Positions 33,708-42,347 of a stretch of DNA of 49,479 bases are shown here, one piece after another. Source of the stretch: Parabacteroides goldsteinii DSM 19448 = WAL 12034. GTDB taxonomy: Bacteria > Bacteroidota > Bacteroidia > Bacteroidales > Tannerellaceae. The stretch covers positions 1,829,154 through 1,878,632 of the forward strand of contig NZ_KQ033913.1 of NCBI RefSeq assembly GCF_000969835.1, written 5' to 3'. The position numbers were made by a program, and so were the translations under genes. Positions within the stretch are counted from its first letter, which is position 1. Every line of letters starts with the position of its first letter. Below the pieces are notes generated by a model. It did not search any database. It was not told where the DNA came from and saw only the letters and a program-made list of their open reading frames with translations.

Positions 33708-34622
33708 TTACTCAAACACCGTTTCCCCATACTGTCCAATCTTGAGATAACCGTCGTTCTTAACAGCAATCTTGATGGCATAGACCAGATTGGCCCGTTC
33801 GTCCTTTGTCTGGATTCCTTTGGGAGTGAACTCCGATTTATCGGATATCCAGGTAATCGTTCCCGGATATTCGCGCCGGTCGTTTTCTCCATAATCGGCA
33901 AAGACACGGACTGTCTGGCCCTGTTTCAACGTCGAAAGCTGATCGGACGTGATATAGGCACGCAAGTAAAGCAAGTCGGTATCGGCTATTTTATACAGAG
34001 GCTTACCGGCGGCCGTCACTTCACCCGGCTCAGCATATTTGACAAGAACGGTTCCTGCCTGGGGATTTACGATACGGCTTTTCTGTAACTGGTCGTCCAG
34101 CTGCATAATCTGGTACAGGATACCTTCGGCTTCCGCATCGGCACCGCCTGTCGTCTTGTTTAGCGTAGAATACTGCGCATCCAATTGTTTCTGGAGGTAT
34201 TTGATATTGTTGACGATGTCGTCCACCTGTTTCTGGTTGCCGGCTTTTGCCTTTACCAGATTCTCCATACGTTGTTGTTCCGTACGTGCGGTAGCAATCT
34301 GTTGCTCCAGGGCGGCTATTTGCTTGCGAATATCCGGTTTACGGATATCGACAGAGCGCAGACCGGCCGAGAGTTGCATTTTCTTCAAATATAATTGAGT
34401 GCTGTCGACATATCCTACAAGGGCGCCGGCATCCAGACGGTCGCCTTCTTCTATATTCAATTCCATAATCTTTCCGTTTGCTTCGGAAGATACGAGGATT
34501 TCCGTCGCTTCAAACGTGCCGGTAGCATCGAAGTCGCCGTCTCCCCTGTTACATGCAGCCAGACTTAATAAAGCGGTTGCTATTAATGTATAAGAATTCA
34601 ATCGTTTCATATTCTTCTTCAT
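33708..34622 (-). CDS. HlyD-family periplasmic adaptor (membrane fusion) lipoprotein
   Basis: This 304-residue protein has a lipoprotein-type leader (LLSLAAC; Cys about residue 24). A split biotinyl-lipoyl domain (GKIMELNIEEGDRLDAGALVGYVDS and later GTVLVKYAEPGEVTAAGKPLYKIAD) flanks a coiled-coil hairpin at about 85-180, and a beta-barrel domain follows. It corresponds to YbhG and links the inner-membrane ABC permeases to the TolC-like channel. A second ATG at 34610 is also possible. Confidence 0.9.
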   Translation of the reverse strand: MKKNMKRLNSYTLIATALLSLAACNRGDGDFDATGTFEATEILVSSEANGKIMELNIEEGDRLDAGALVGYVDSTQLYLKKMQLSAGLRSVDIRKPDIRKQIAALEQQIATARTEQQRMENLVKAKAGNQKQVDDIVNNIKYLQKQLDAQYSTLNKTTGGADAEAEGILYQIMQLDDQLQKSRIVNPQAGTVLVKYAEPGEVTAAGKPLYKIADTDLLYLRAYITSDQLSTLKQGQTVRVFADYGENDRREYPGTITWISDKSEFTPKGIQTKDERANLVYAIKIAVKNDGYLKIGQYGETVFE

Positions 34623-34634
34623 GATTCTTTGTGA

Positions 34635-35927
34635 TTATTCATTATTCGTTGTATACATATAATTATAGACGGCATTCAGATGCTGGATGCGATGGGCGGC
34701 AGCGGCTTGCTTCGCCAGATCTTCCGCATTGATTTCGCGGATAAGGTCGGTGACGGAGATAACGCCGTTTGCCAGCTTCACCTCCGCAGCATTTTTAATA
34801 CTGGTACGCAGGCGGATTATTTCGTCATCCGCTTTCATCAGATCGGAGATTTTCTGTATTTCCGTATTTTGCTGCATCAGTTCCAATGAGGTATTAAACA
34901 GGAATGTCTCACGCTGCACCTCCACCTGCTGACGTGCCGTAGTCACTTTACGGCGGTCATTCTTCAAGGTGTACAATTTGCCCATATTCCAGGAAAGGCG
35001 TACTCCCGCTATATAAAACGGATTAAAGTCATCCTCCAGCATATTCAACCCCGGACGGCCATATCCGCCCTGTACAAATGCACCCAGACGAGGCATTAGA
35101 CCACTTGTAATCTGTTTGTTTTGTACTTCCAGCAAATAGCTTTTTGCATCCAGCGCCCGCAATTCGGGACGGTTTATGTCTCCGGATAACGGATCGCCCG
35201 GTATGGAAGGAACAACCAATATCCTGTCTTTATCATAAGGCTTTCCTATCAGCGCACTCAGCATTCTGCCGAAGGCGACACGGGAGGCTTTCAGTTCGAT
35301 TTCTTTCTGACGGGCATTCAAGAGTTCCACTTCCATACTCTCGCGGTCGGACTGGTTGGCCACACCATTATCCATCATCGCCGTTATCCGGTCGATATTA
35401 ATCTGCAACTCTTTCTGGAGCAATGCGTTCTGACGGATCAGTTCTTCCTGAAGCAGACAACCGAAATAAAGTTGGTTTACCCGATCGTTCAATGTATAAA
35501 GGTCGCTTTCCAGCTGTTCGCGGTCGGCAGCAGCCTGTGCCTTTGTCAACTGCCGGGTGGAATGAATTGTTCCGCCATCCCAGATATTCTGATTCAGTTC
35601 GGCCACTACCTGATACTGGTCTTTACTTAATGTCGGAATCTCCAGCCCCGGAACGATCGACGAAAGTTTGTCCGCATCAAAAGGTAGTTTAGTTACATCA
35701 CTCTGATAGGTTGCCTTTGCATTCACCGTCAGTTGGGGCAACCAGCCTTTTCCGGCATTCGAGAGATTGTATTGTTCCGTCTGCCCGATCAACCCGAACT
35801 GCCGTATCTGGGGATAATTGGCACGGGCCCATTCATAACATTGTGTCAATGTTATCTGCTCCTGCCCTTTTACGGCACCCGACAATAAGGGGAAGCATAA
35901 GAATAAAATTACACAAATCCGTTTCAT
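34635..35927 (-). CDS. TolC-family outer-membrane efflux protein
   Basis: This 430-residue protein has a signal peptide (1-21, ending VKGQ) and the internal duplication of TolC proteins: two long helical hairpins rich in Gln, Glu and Ala, with paired strands (LPQLTVNAKATYQS; PRLGAFVQGGYGRPG; YIAGVRLSWNMGKLY). It would be the outer-membrane exit duct of the exporter. It precedes the adaptor gene by 12 bases and follows the TetR gene by 11, so the whole exporter is one transcriptional unit. Confidence 0.92.
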   Translation of the reverse strand: MKRICVILFLCFPLLSGAVKGQEQITLTQCYEWARANYPQIRQFGLIGQTEQYNLSNAGKGWLPQLTVNAKATYQSDVTKLPFDADKLSSIVPGLEIPTLSKDQYQVVAELNQNIWDGGTIHSTRQLTKAQAAADREQLESDLYTLNDRVNQLYFGCLLQEELIRQNALLQKELQINIDRITAMMDNGVANQSDRESMEVELLNARQKEIELKASRVAFGRMLSALIGKPYDKDRILVVPSIPGDPLSGDINRPELRALDAKSYLLEVQNKQITSGLMPRLGAFVQGGYGRPGLNMLEDDFNPFYIAGVRLSWNMGKLYTLKNDRRKVTTARQQVEVQRETFLFNTSLELMQQNTEIQKISDLMKADDEIIRLRTSIKNAAEVKLANGVISVTDLIREINAEDLAKQAAAAHRIQHLNAVYNYMYTTNNE

Positions 35928-35938
35928 AGGGGTATTTA

Positions 35939-36577
35939 TTAATTCGATGTATTATCGTCCGGTGTCAGCAACCGGATCATTATATCAATAACGAAGGGAA
36001 TCCGTTCCCGCAGAAATTCTTCATATTTCTCTGCATCGCCTCCCATAAAAACAGCCGTAAACGGATTACGTACCAGCATGGGGAAAACCAGCAGGCTTAT
36101 CAAGGTAGTCGCCGCATAATATACCGGCAGTTTCTTCAATACACCTCTCTCCATCTCATCCTCCATCTGTTTACGCATTCGGATGATTGGTTCAACCCGT
36201 GCGGGATTCTTCAGTATGGAATGATAAATATGCTCCGGATCACGTTGTAGTTCATTTATAACAAACACAGGGAACAAAGGATTCCTCTGCAACGTTCTTA
36301 CATATTGGTCGATAATCTTCGGCAGCTTCTCCAGGAAAGAGGTATTCTCTTCCATAATCGCTCCCAGGTTCGGAAGCAAGGCATCTATCAACTGGTCGAA
36401 GATCGCATCGAACAACATTTCTTTCGTACGATAATAATAATGTAGGGCCGTACGCCCGATACCTGCTTCGGCAGCCACGTCGCCCATCTTGGTCGCTTCA
36501 TATCCTTTCCTGACAAAGACCTGTTTGGCCGCTTCCAGGATTCGGTTCTCCATTGTGATTACTTCTTCTGTACTCAT
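35939..36577 (-). CDS. TetR/AcrR-family regulator of the exporter operon
   Basis: This 212-residue protein has an N-terminal TetR helix-turn-helix at about 9-58 (RILEAAKQVFVRKGYEATKMGDVAAEAGIGRTALHYYYRTKEMLFDAI is the region) and a helical ligand-binding domain with low conservation. As first gene of the TolC/HlyD/ABC unit it most likely represses the operon until an exported compound binds it, as CecR does for ybhGFSR in E. coli. A perfect palindrome overlaps its own -7 box. Confidence 0.92.
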   Translation of the reverse strand: MSTEEVITMENRILEAAKQVFVRKGYEATKMGDVAAEAGIGRTALHYYYRTKEMLFDAIFDQLIDALLPNLGAIMEENTSFLEKLPKIIDQYVRTLQRNPLFPVFVINELQRDPEHIYHSILKNPARVEPIIRMRKQMEDEMERGVLKKLPVYYAATTLISLLVFPMLVRNPFTAVFMGGDAEKYEEFLRERIPFVIDIMIRLLTPDDNTSN

Positions 36578-36637
36578 TGTATATCTTGTTTTACCACATT
36601 TGTCATTACTGTCTGTCGAATATGTCTGACACTTTTG

Positions 36638-36659
36638 TTTGACAGATGTGTCAAAAGTA
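36638..36659 (-). promoter_or_regulatory. Promoter and putative TetR operator of the exporter operon
   Basis: TACTTTTG (minus strand, 36652-36659) matches TAnnTTTG. The palindrome TTTGACA-N4-TGTCAAA (36638-36655) overlaps it, and further TGTC/GACA half-sites lie between it and the TetR start at 36577. A repressor bound here would block the -7 region. Confidence 0.55.
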
Positions 36660-36663
36660 ATGT

Positions 36664-36697
36664 AAAAAAATAAGGATGCAACTACTGCACCCTTATT
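36664..36697 (-). terminator. Rho-independent terminator after serine dehydratase
   Basis: On the minus strand AATAAGGGTGCA pairs with TGCATCCTTATT over 12 positions (one G-U) with a 5-base loop, followed by seven T. It lies 42 bases past the sdaA stop and separates that operon from the exporter operon promoter. Confidence 0.88.
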
Positions 36698-36738
36698 TTA
36701 ATATCTTTTATACAATGAAGAGAATATTCTTTTTAATC

Positions 36739-37941
36739 TTATTCCCCGTATTTCTTAGCCAGACCGCCTTCGGAAGTTTCTTTATACAAACTCGGCAGGT
36801 CATTACCCGTCTGCCGCATCACCTCTACCACCTGGTCGAAGCTCACACGATGTTTTCCGTCCGAGAAGTTCGAGAAAGTATTTGCATCCAGTGCACGCGC
36901 TGCGGCAAAAGCATTACGTTCGATACAAGGAATCTGAACTAAACCGCAAACTGGGTCGCAAGTCAACCCCAGGTGATGTTCCAACCCCATCTCGGCAGCA
37001 TACTCAATCTGAGCAGGCGTTCCGCCGAACAACTGACTGGCAGCACCGGCAGCCATCGCACAGGCAACCCCTACTTCTCCCTGGCAGCCTACCTCCGCTC
37101 CGGAAACCGACGCATTGGTACGTACCACATTTCCGAACAATCCGGCCGTAGCCAATGCACGCAGGATACGGGAATCGCGGAATTCACGGGTATCTTTCAG
37201 ATGATACAACACCGCCGGCATCACTCCGCAGGAGCCGCAGGTCGGAGCCGTCACAATCTTACCACCGCAGGCATTCTCTTCGGATACAGCTAACGCAAAA
37301 GCGTAAACCATACCACGACTTTTAATGCTGCTGCCATATCCTTTGGCACGAATCAGATAGTCGGATGCTTTCCGGCGTATGCCCAGACCGCCCGGCAGGA
37401 TACCTTCTGCTTCCAGACCGCTCTGCACCGCCTTTTGCATCACGTCCCATACTTCCGCCAGGTAATCCCAGATTTCCGGTCCTTCGCATTGCTCCACATA
37501 TTCCCAATAGGAATGTCCGGTCTTTTCGCACCAGGCTTGTATATCTTTAATCGTGCTCATCTCATAGACCTGTGCCGTTTTAAGTTCGTTAAAACTTTCG
37601 TTGGCAAGCGTACCGCCGCCAATACTGTACACAGTCCACGATTCCAGTTCTTCGTCGTTCTCATTGAACGATTCGAACAACATTCCGTTCGGATGGAACG
37701 GAAGAAATATCTTGGGTTCCCAGGTAATAGTCGTTTTAGCAACCGGCTGCAACACTTCCAAGATGGCAGCATCCGTCATGTGGCCTTTCCCGGTAGCAGC
37801 CAAACTACCATATAAAGTCACATTAAACCGCACGGCACCTCTGTTACGTTCCACGAACATCTGGGCAGCACGCATCGGCCCCATCGTGTGGCTACTCGAC
37901 GGACCATGTCCGATCCGGTATATCTGCTTGATTGATTCCAT
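36739..37941 (-). CDS. sdaA: L-serine ammonia-lyase (iron-sulfur type)
   Basis: This 400-residue single-chain enzyme carries the beta domain start IGHGPSSSHTMGPMRAA and the alpha domain with iron-sulfur cluster cysteines in APTCGSCGVMPA, and CDPVCGLVQIPCIERN near 335-350. It deaminates L-serine to pyruvate and ammonia with a 4Fe-4S cluster acting as Lewis acid. The chain is about 50 residues shorter than E. coli SdaA. It lies 27 bases downstream of a DUF5009 gene, so it is probably the last gene of that transcript. Confidence 0.93.
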   Translation of the reverse strand: MESIKQIYRIGHGPSSSHTMGPMRAAQMFVERNRGAVRFNVTLYGSLAATGKGHMTDAAILEVLQPVAKTTITWEPKIFLPFHPNGMLFESFNENDEELESWTVYSIGGGTLANESFNELKTAQVYEMSTIKDIQAWCEKTGHSYWEYVEQCEGPEIWDYLAEVWDVMQKAVQSGLEAEGILPGGLGIRRKASDYLIRAKGYGSSIKSRGMVYAFALAVSEENACGGKIVTAPTCGSCGVMPAVLYHLKDTREFRDSRILRALATAGLFGNVVRTNASVSGAEVGCQGEVGVACAMAAGAASQLFGGTPAQIEYAAEMGLEHHLGLTCDPVCGLVQIPCIERNAFAAARALDANTFSNFSDGKHRVSFDQVVEVMRQTGNDLPSLYKETSEGGLAKKYGE

Positions 37942-37968
37942 TTCTCTTTCTCTCTAATTTTGTGTTTT

Positions 37969-39102
37969 CTATACTTTAAGAAATATATTACGTTTATAAA
38001 GCAGCCACAAAATTACATAAATAACCAATACGTTTGACAAGCTTATCAAAAAGGAATAATAATTACCCAGATATTGCTCCATCCCATAAAACAAAGACTG
38101 TCCCAGGCAACTGAAATTGATGACGTTCGCCAGCATATAGGCTACAATCGAGTTCATCCCGTACACTTTCAGCCAGGTTATATTCTTCTTATATCCTTTA
38201 TAATCTATCAGATAATAAAACAATCCCATCAATAGGAAGCAATATCCGCTACTTACCAGCACCATAGAACTGGTCCATATCGTCTTGATAACCGGCATCT
38301 GCAATCCCCAAAGCCATCCGGCAGCCACCATAGCGGCTCCTGCTCCGAAATACAATTTCAGTTTATGGATATCACTGGTCTTATCCTTGGCAATATAGCC
38401 AGCAAACAAACCGGTCAACACCGTCACGCCAAAGTTCAGGGTACTCAAAATCCATGTATAATGATACCAGGGTGCAAAAACGACTTCACCGTCCACCACT
38501 TTCGCCCCATCCCGAAAACGTCCCAGCACCGTACGGTCTATCCATTCCGCCAAGTTTCCCTCGGGTGTGTAATTACCACCTCCATAACTGCCGACCGTAA
38601 TGAACTGCATCGCCGCCCAGTAAACAAGCAACAAAGCCACCGCCACACCGATCTGCGTCCTCCGACTGGTATAAAGGAACAACACAGCCGTAATCAAATA
38701 ACCAGCGGCAATCGACTGCAACGTATTCGAATATAAATAAATACGATCCGGATCAAATCCCAGCAGATTTCCCTGGCACATCATACCGAATATCCACAAC
38801 AACAGGATGCGTTTTCCTAGACGCCGGAAAAGAGTCTTTTTGTCGGAAACACCTTTAAAACGTGACAAAGCAAACGGCATCGAAGTTCCCGACATAAAAA
38901 GGAACAACGGCATAATCAAATCCCAGGGAGAAAAACCTTCCCATTGTACATGATTAAAAGCCCACATGCAATCATTCAGCCATCCCACATCCGCAGCCCG
39001 TGCCAATGAATGTGCCAACGGTCCTAAAGCAACCAGAAAGAAAAGATCGAATCCTCGTAAAGCATCAAGCGACTCCAGCCGCTTGTAAGTAGTTTTTTCC
39101 AT
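37969..39102 (-). CDS. DUF5009/HGSNAT-like membrane acyltransferase, second copy
   Basis: This 377-residue protein has about 10 membrane helices and the family start RLESLDALRGFDLFFLVALG, followed by HVQWEGFSPWDLIMPLFLFMSGTSMPF. This pattern belongs to the DUF5009 group related to lysosomal heparan-alpha-glucosaminide N-acetyltransferase, which moves an acetyl group across the membrane to a sugar amine. A histidine near the first loop (HVQW) occupies the position of the acetyl carrier residue. The product and substrate in Bacteroidales are unclear. It is a diverged tandem paralogue of the next gene upstream, 11 bases away. Confidence 0.85.
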   Translation of the reverse strand: MEKTTYKRLESLDALRGFDLFFLVALGPLAHSLARAADVGWLNDCMWAFNHVQWEGFSPWDLIMPLFLFMSGTSMPFALSRFKGVSDKKTLFRRLGKRILLLWIFGMMCQGNLLGFDPDRIYLYSNTLQSIAAGYLITAVLFLYTSRRTQIGVAVALLLVYWAAMQFITVGSYGGGNYTPEGNLAEWIDRTVLGRFRDGAKVVDGEVVFAPWYHYTWILSTLNFGVTVLTGLFAGYIAKDKTSDIHKLKLYFGAGAAMVAAGWLWGLQMPVIKTIWTSSMVLVSSGYCFLLMGLFYYLIDYKGYKKNITWLKVYGMNSIVAYMLANVINFSCLGQSLFYGMEQYLGNYYSFLISLSNVLVIYVILWLLYKRNIFLKV

Positions 39103-39113
39103 TTGTTATTATT

Positions 39114-40229
39114 TTAGACTTTTAAGAAAATACGTTGACGATACAAGAAATATAAGAATCCCCAGCACACGGCGATATAAGCAATCGCCCCCAGCAATGG
39201 CTGGGCTGTTTCCGGGAATAACCCGATGAAACCTCCGAAAATGGCATTTGCCGTAAAGGTAAAATTAATGAACACCTGTGCCAGGTAAATAGTGATTGAG
39301 TTCGTACCTATGACTGTAAAGAAAAGGGTCCACCCTCTGCACTCCTTCACATCGACAATATAATAGAAGACGGCAAACAGTATCGCCGAGATACCACCGA
39401 CCGTACAAACAAACGAGCTTGTCCACAAATATTTATTAATCGGGAAAAACAATCCCCACAACAGACCTATCGCCAACAGGCAACCGCCAACAGCCAGCAT
39501 ATAAACAACCTTTTTCGTCTCCGTCAGTCCCTCTCTCCGCAGTTTAACAAACTCACCGGTGAACATTCCCAGCAAAGCGGTTCCGATGGCCGGCAAGGTA
39601 GATAAAATCCCTTCCGGATCATAATTGCCTCCATGCAAACGCCCCGGCAATAACAGACGGTCGATGTAGCAAGCCAGATTCCCTTCGCGGGTAAACAACT
39701 CCGCCCCGTTCCCGTCGGGTGCCGGAATAAATAACAGCAACCAGTAACCTATCAGGATGGCAGCAACGATCCATACCCGTGTGATCGTCCGCGTATTGAC
39801 AAAAATCAGTGCACCGAACATCCATCCCAGACCGATACGCGCCAGTACGCTGGCATAACGCTGCGTCTCAAAATTCAGATTCAGCAACCCGTTATAAACA
39901 AATCCTAATACAACCAGTGTAATTCCCCGGCGGATAATCTTTTTATAAATAGCCGCTTCCGACATTCCCCGCTCCCGCTGCTTTTCCAATGAAAAAGGAA
40001 AAGAGATACCGGCAATAAACAAAAACAAAGGAAAAATTATATCTTCAAACGTAAACCCCGCCCCCCATTTAGCATGGCTCATTTGGGCAGCTATCGACTC
40101 AAAAAAAGGCGTCGGGACCAACGTCGCCAACGCAACAAAAAGGGAACCTCCCCCCATAATAAAGAACATATCAAATCCCCGCAATGCATCCAACGACAAC
40201 AGCCGCTGGCTTTGTTTCTGTTTTTCCAT
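39114..40229 (-). CDS. DUF5009/HGSNAT-like membrane acyltransferase, first copy
   Basis: The ATG at 40229 gives 371 residues. It shares start (RLLSLDALRGFDMFFIMGGG), the SHAKWGAGFTFEDIIFPLFLFIAGISFPF segment and the same C-terminal YRQRIFLKV ending with its downstream paralogue. Both have a loop with EGNLA and a lipid-facing series of about 10 helices. The two may form a heteromer or handle different acceptors. Position 24 bases after a DUF1016-like gene is probably coincidental. Confidence 0.85.
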   Translation of the reverse strand: MEKQKQSQRLLSLDALRGFDMFFIMGGGSLFVALATLVPTPFFESIAAQMSHAKWGAGFTFEDIIFPLFLFIAGISFPFSLEKQRERGMSEAAIYKKIIRRGITLVVLGFVYNGLLNLNFETQRYASVLARIGLGWMFGALIFVNTRTITRVWIVAAILIGYWLLLFIPAPDGNGAELFTREGNLACYIDRLLLPGRLHGGNYDPEGILSTLPAIGTALLGMFTGEFVKLRREGLTETKKVVYMLAVGGCLLAIGLLWGLFFPINKYLWTSSFVCTVGGISAILFAVFYYIVDVKECRGWTLFFTVIGTNSITIYLAQVFINFTFTANAIFGGFIGLFPETAQPLLGAIAYIAVCWGFLYFLYRQRIFLKV

Positions 40230-40253
40230 GGTATTCAATTTAAAATCTTATAA

Positions 40254-40754
40254 TTATTTATTTTCTTCTCTTAATGAAGCTTCTATCTCCTCTATTGAAG
40301 GTAATTGACTTTTAAAGTCGTCAGGTATCAATGTAGACAGCTGATATTCTGAAATGCCGATCGGCTGGCTACTCCCTTCCAAAGCATATTGAGCCATGAT
40401 GCCCCCATGGTATTGAAAAAAAAATATCCCCAAATCGTCCACAAGTTGTGGACGATTTACATTGTCCTGATTATAAAACATATACCAGCGACGTACATAT
40501 TTCAGATTGGTTGCCGAAAAGCCTTTCATATTAGGAAACTCCGACAATAATTCACGACTAAGGGTATGAAAGAATGCACTTCCATAAGTTGCAGACTCAT
40601 AACGCAAAGTTATTTCACCTCCCAAACTCCAGTAAAGATGTAATAATTCGCTGTTTACCTTTACTGCCGCCTTGATCTGTGCCTGTCTGATTTGTACTTT
40701 CAAATCCTGTACCCATCGTTTAAAGTCAGAATCTATAACAATATTATTTTCCAT
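40254..40754 (-). pseudogene. DUF1016/YhcG protein lacking its PDDEXK core
   Basis: The ATG at 40754 gives 166 residues. The N-terminal 120 match the helical DUF1016 N-domain (WVQDLKVQIRQAQIKAAVKVN, LYWSLGGEI, FSATNLKYVRRWYMFY). The last 45 residues, IMAQYALEGSSQPIGISEYQL then LPSIEEIEASL, match the extreme C-terminus of full-length family proteins, where they follow a PDDEXK nuclease domain of about 150 residues. That central domain is missing here without loss of frame. A T9 homopolymer at the join and a perfect 11-bp hairpin (40432-40458) lie at the apparent deletion point. It may be a dead gene or a shortened DNA-binding form. Confidence 0.65.
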
Positions 40755-40849
40755 GTATCTGATTAACCTGTCGTACGCAAATTTATACAATATACTCGGC
40801 ATTTCGATTATTTTATTCAAATAAAAAGTATTTCACATAACTTTTTCAC

Positions 40850-40857
40850 TAGTTTTG
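40850..40857 (+). promoter_or_regulatory. Candidate -7 box for cobQ, very close to the start
   Basis: TAGTTTTG matches TAnnTTTG, but ends only 8 bases before the cobQ ATG at 40866. If used, the mRNA would be leaderless or nearly so. A different upstream promoter cannot be excluded. Confidence 0.4.
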
Positions 40858-40865
40858 CAACCATT

Positions 40866-42347
40866 ATGAAACAGCATTTGAAACCGATCATGTTCGTTGG
40901 CACTTGTTCCGATGCAGGAAAGAGTGTGATTAACGCAGCCTTCTGCCGTATCTTTAAGCAAGACGGATACCAACCTGCCCCTTTCAAGGCGCAGAATATG
41001 TCGTTGAACTCCTTCTCCACTCCCGAAGGTGGTGAGATGGGACGCGCCCAGGTAGTACAGGCCGAAGCATGCGGCATCGCTCCGCATACGGATATGAACC
41101 CGGTATTGCTGAAACCGACTAACGACAAGAGTTCGCAAGTCGTACTGAACGGTAAACCGGTCGGCAACATGTCCGCCAAAGACTATTTCGGCGTACAAAA
41201 CCAGAAGGAAGCACTTTTCAGAGAGGCTATCGAGGCCTTCAACCGCCTGGAATCCCGCTATAACCCAATCGTACTGGAAGGCGCCGGAAGCATCTCCGAA
41301 CTGAACCTGCGCGACCGCGATATCACCAACATGCGAATGGCGATACAGGCAAACGCCTCCACCTACCTGGTTGCCGATATCGACCGGGGCGGTGTATTCG
41401 GCTCGGTTTACGGTACTATCGCACTGCTCAAACCAGAAGAACGGGCACAGATGAAAGGTGTCATCATCAATAAATTCCGCGGAGACGCATCGCTGTTTGA
41501 AGAAGGACGGACGATACTGAAAGAGTTGACCGGCCTCCCCGTCGTTGGCGTTATCCCCTGGTTCCGTGACATCAAGATAGAAGAAGAAGATTCCGTCGCC
41601 CTGGATATGAAGACAAATACCTGGCAGGACGGCAAGATCAATGTCGCCATCATCCTGCTGAAACGTATGTCGAACTTTACCGACTTCGACGTCTTGGATA
41701 TGGACCCGCGCTTCAATCCCTATTATACCAGCAACATCGATGAGATTGAGAAAGCGGACATCATCCTGCTGCCCGGCTCGAAGAACACGCTGGCCGACCT
41801 GCAAAGCATTCGTGCCAACGGCATAGCCGACACCATCGTCCGCGCCCATAAGAGAGGGAAAAAAGTGATCGGTATCTGCGGCGGTTACCAGATGATGGGT
41901 GCCCGCTTGGAAGATCCGGAAGGAATAGAAGGAAACCTGCCTGCCGTTCCGGGATTGGGACTGCTCCCCCAATGCACTGTTATCGAACAGGAGAAAGTCA
42001 CCAAACAAAGCCGTTTCACTTTCCGCAACGGCTCCCCGATGGTCTGCAAAGGATACGAGATACATATGGGACAAACCTCTTTACTCGGCAACGCGCCCGA
42101 AAGTCCGGTTGCCCTGCTGGAAGACGGAAGGAAAGACGGCTACTACCTGAACGACCATTGCTGGGGAAGCTATATGCATGGCATTCTCGATAATCCCGAA
42201 GTACTTGATAATCTAGCTAAGGGTTTCAACAAAGAAGCCGACAATGCCCCGTTCGATTACGCTGCATTCAAAGAAGAACAGTATGACAAACTGGCCGACC
42301 TGGTAAGAAAACATGTGGATATGGAATATATTTACAGTACGCTGTAA
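40866..42347 (+). CDS. cobQ: Cobyric acid synthase
   Basis: This 493-residue amidotransferase has an N-terminal P-loop ATPase (MFVGTCSDAGKSVINAAFC at about 9-27; NMSLNSFSTPEGGEMGRAQ), the middle LPGSKNTLADL, and a class I glutamine amidotransferase domain with nucleophile Cys338 in VIGICGGYQMMG and the histidine of YMHGILDNPEVL. It amidates four carboxyl side chains of adenosyl-cobyrinic acid a,c-diamide to give cobyric acid in B12 synthesis. No other cobalamin gene is within view. Its stop codon directly abuts the stop of the convergent phosphatase gene. Confidence 0.95.
   Translation: MKQHLKPIMFVGTCSDAGKSVINAAFCRIFKQDGYQPAPFKAQNMSLNSFSTPEGGEMGRAQVVQAEACGIAPHTDMNPVLLKPTNDKSSQVVLNGKPVGNMSAKDYFGVQNQKEALFREAIEAFNRLESRYNPIVLEGAGSISELNLRDRDITNMRMAIQANASTYLVADIDRGGVFGSVYGTIALLKPEERAQMKGVIINKFRGDASLFEEGRTILKELTGLPVVGVIPWFRDIKIEEEDSVALDMKTNTWQDGKINVAIILLKRMSNFTDFDVLDMDPRFNPYYTSNIDEIEKADIILLPGSKNTLADLQSIRANGIADTIVRAHKRGKKVIGICGGYQMMGARLEDPEGIEGNLPAVPGLGLLPQCTVIEQEKVTKQSRFTFRNGSPMVCKGYEIHMGQTSLLGNAPESPVALLEDGRKDGYYLNDHCWGSYMHGILDNPEVLDNLAKGFNKEADNAPFDYAAFKEEQYDKLADLVRKHVDMEYIYSTL

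Noticed and set aside
40833..42074. 413-residue minus-strand frame opposite cobQ
   Set aside because: Antisense to a complete, motif-rich CobQ; long only because of GC-rich third positions of cobQ codons.
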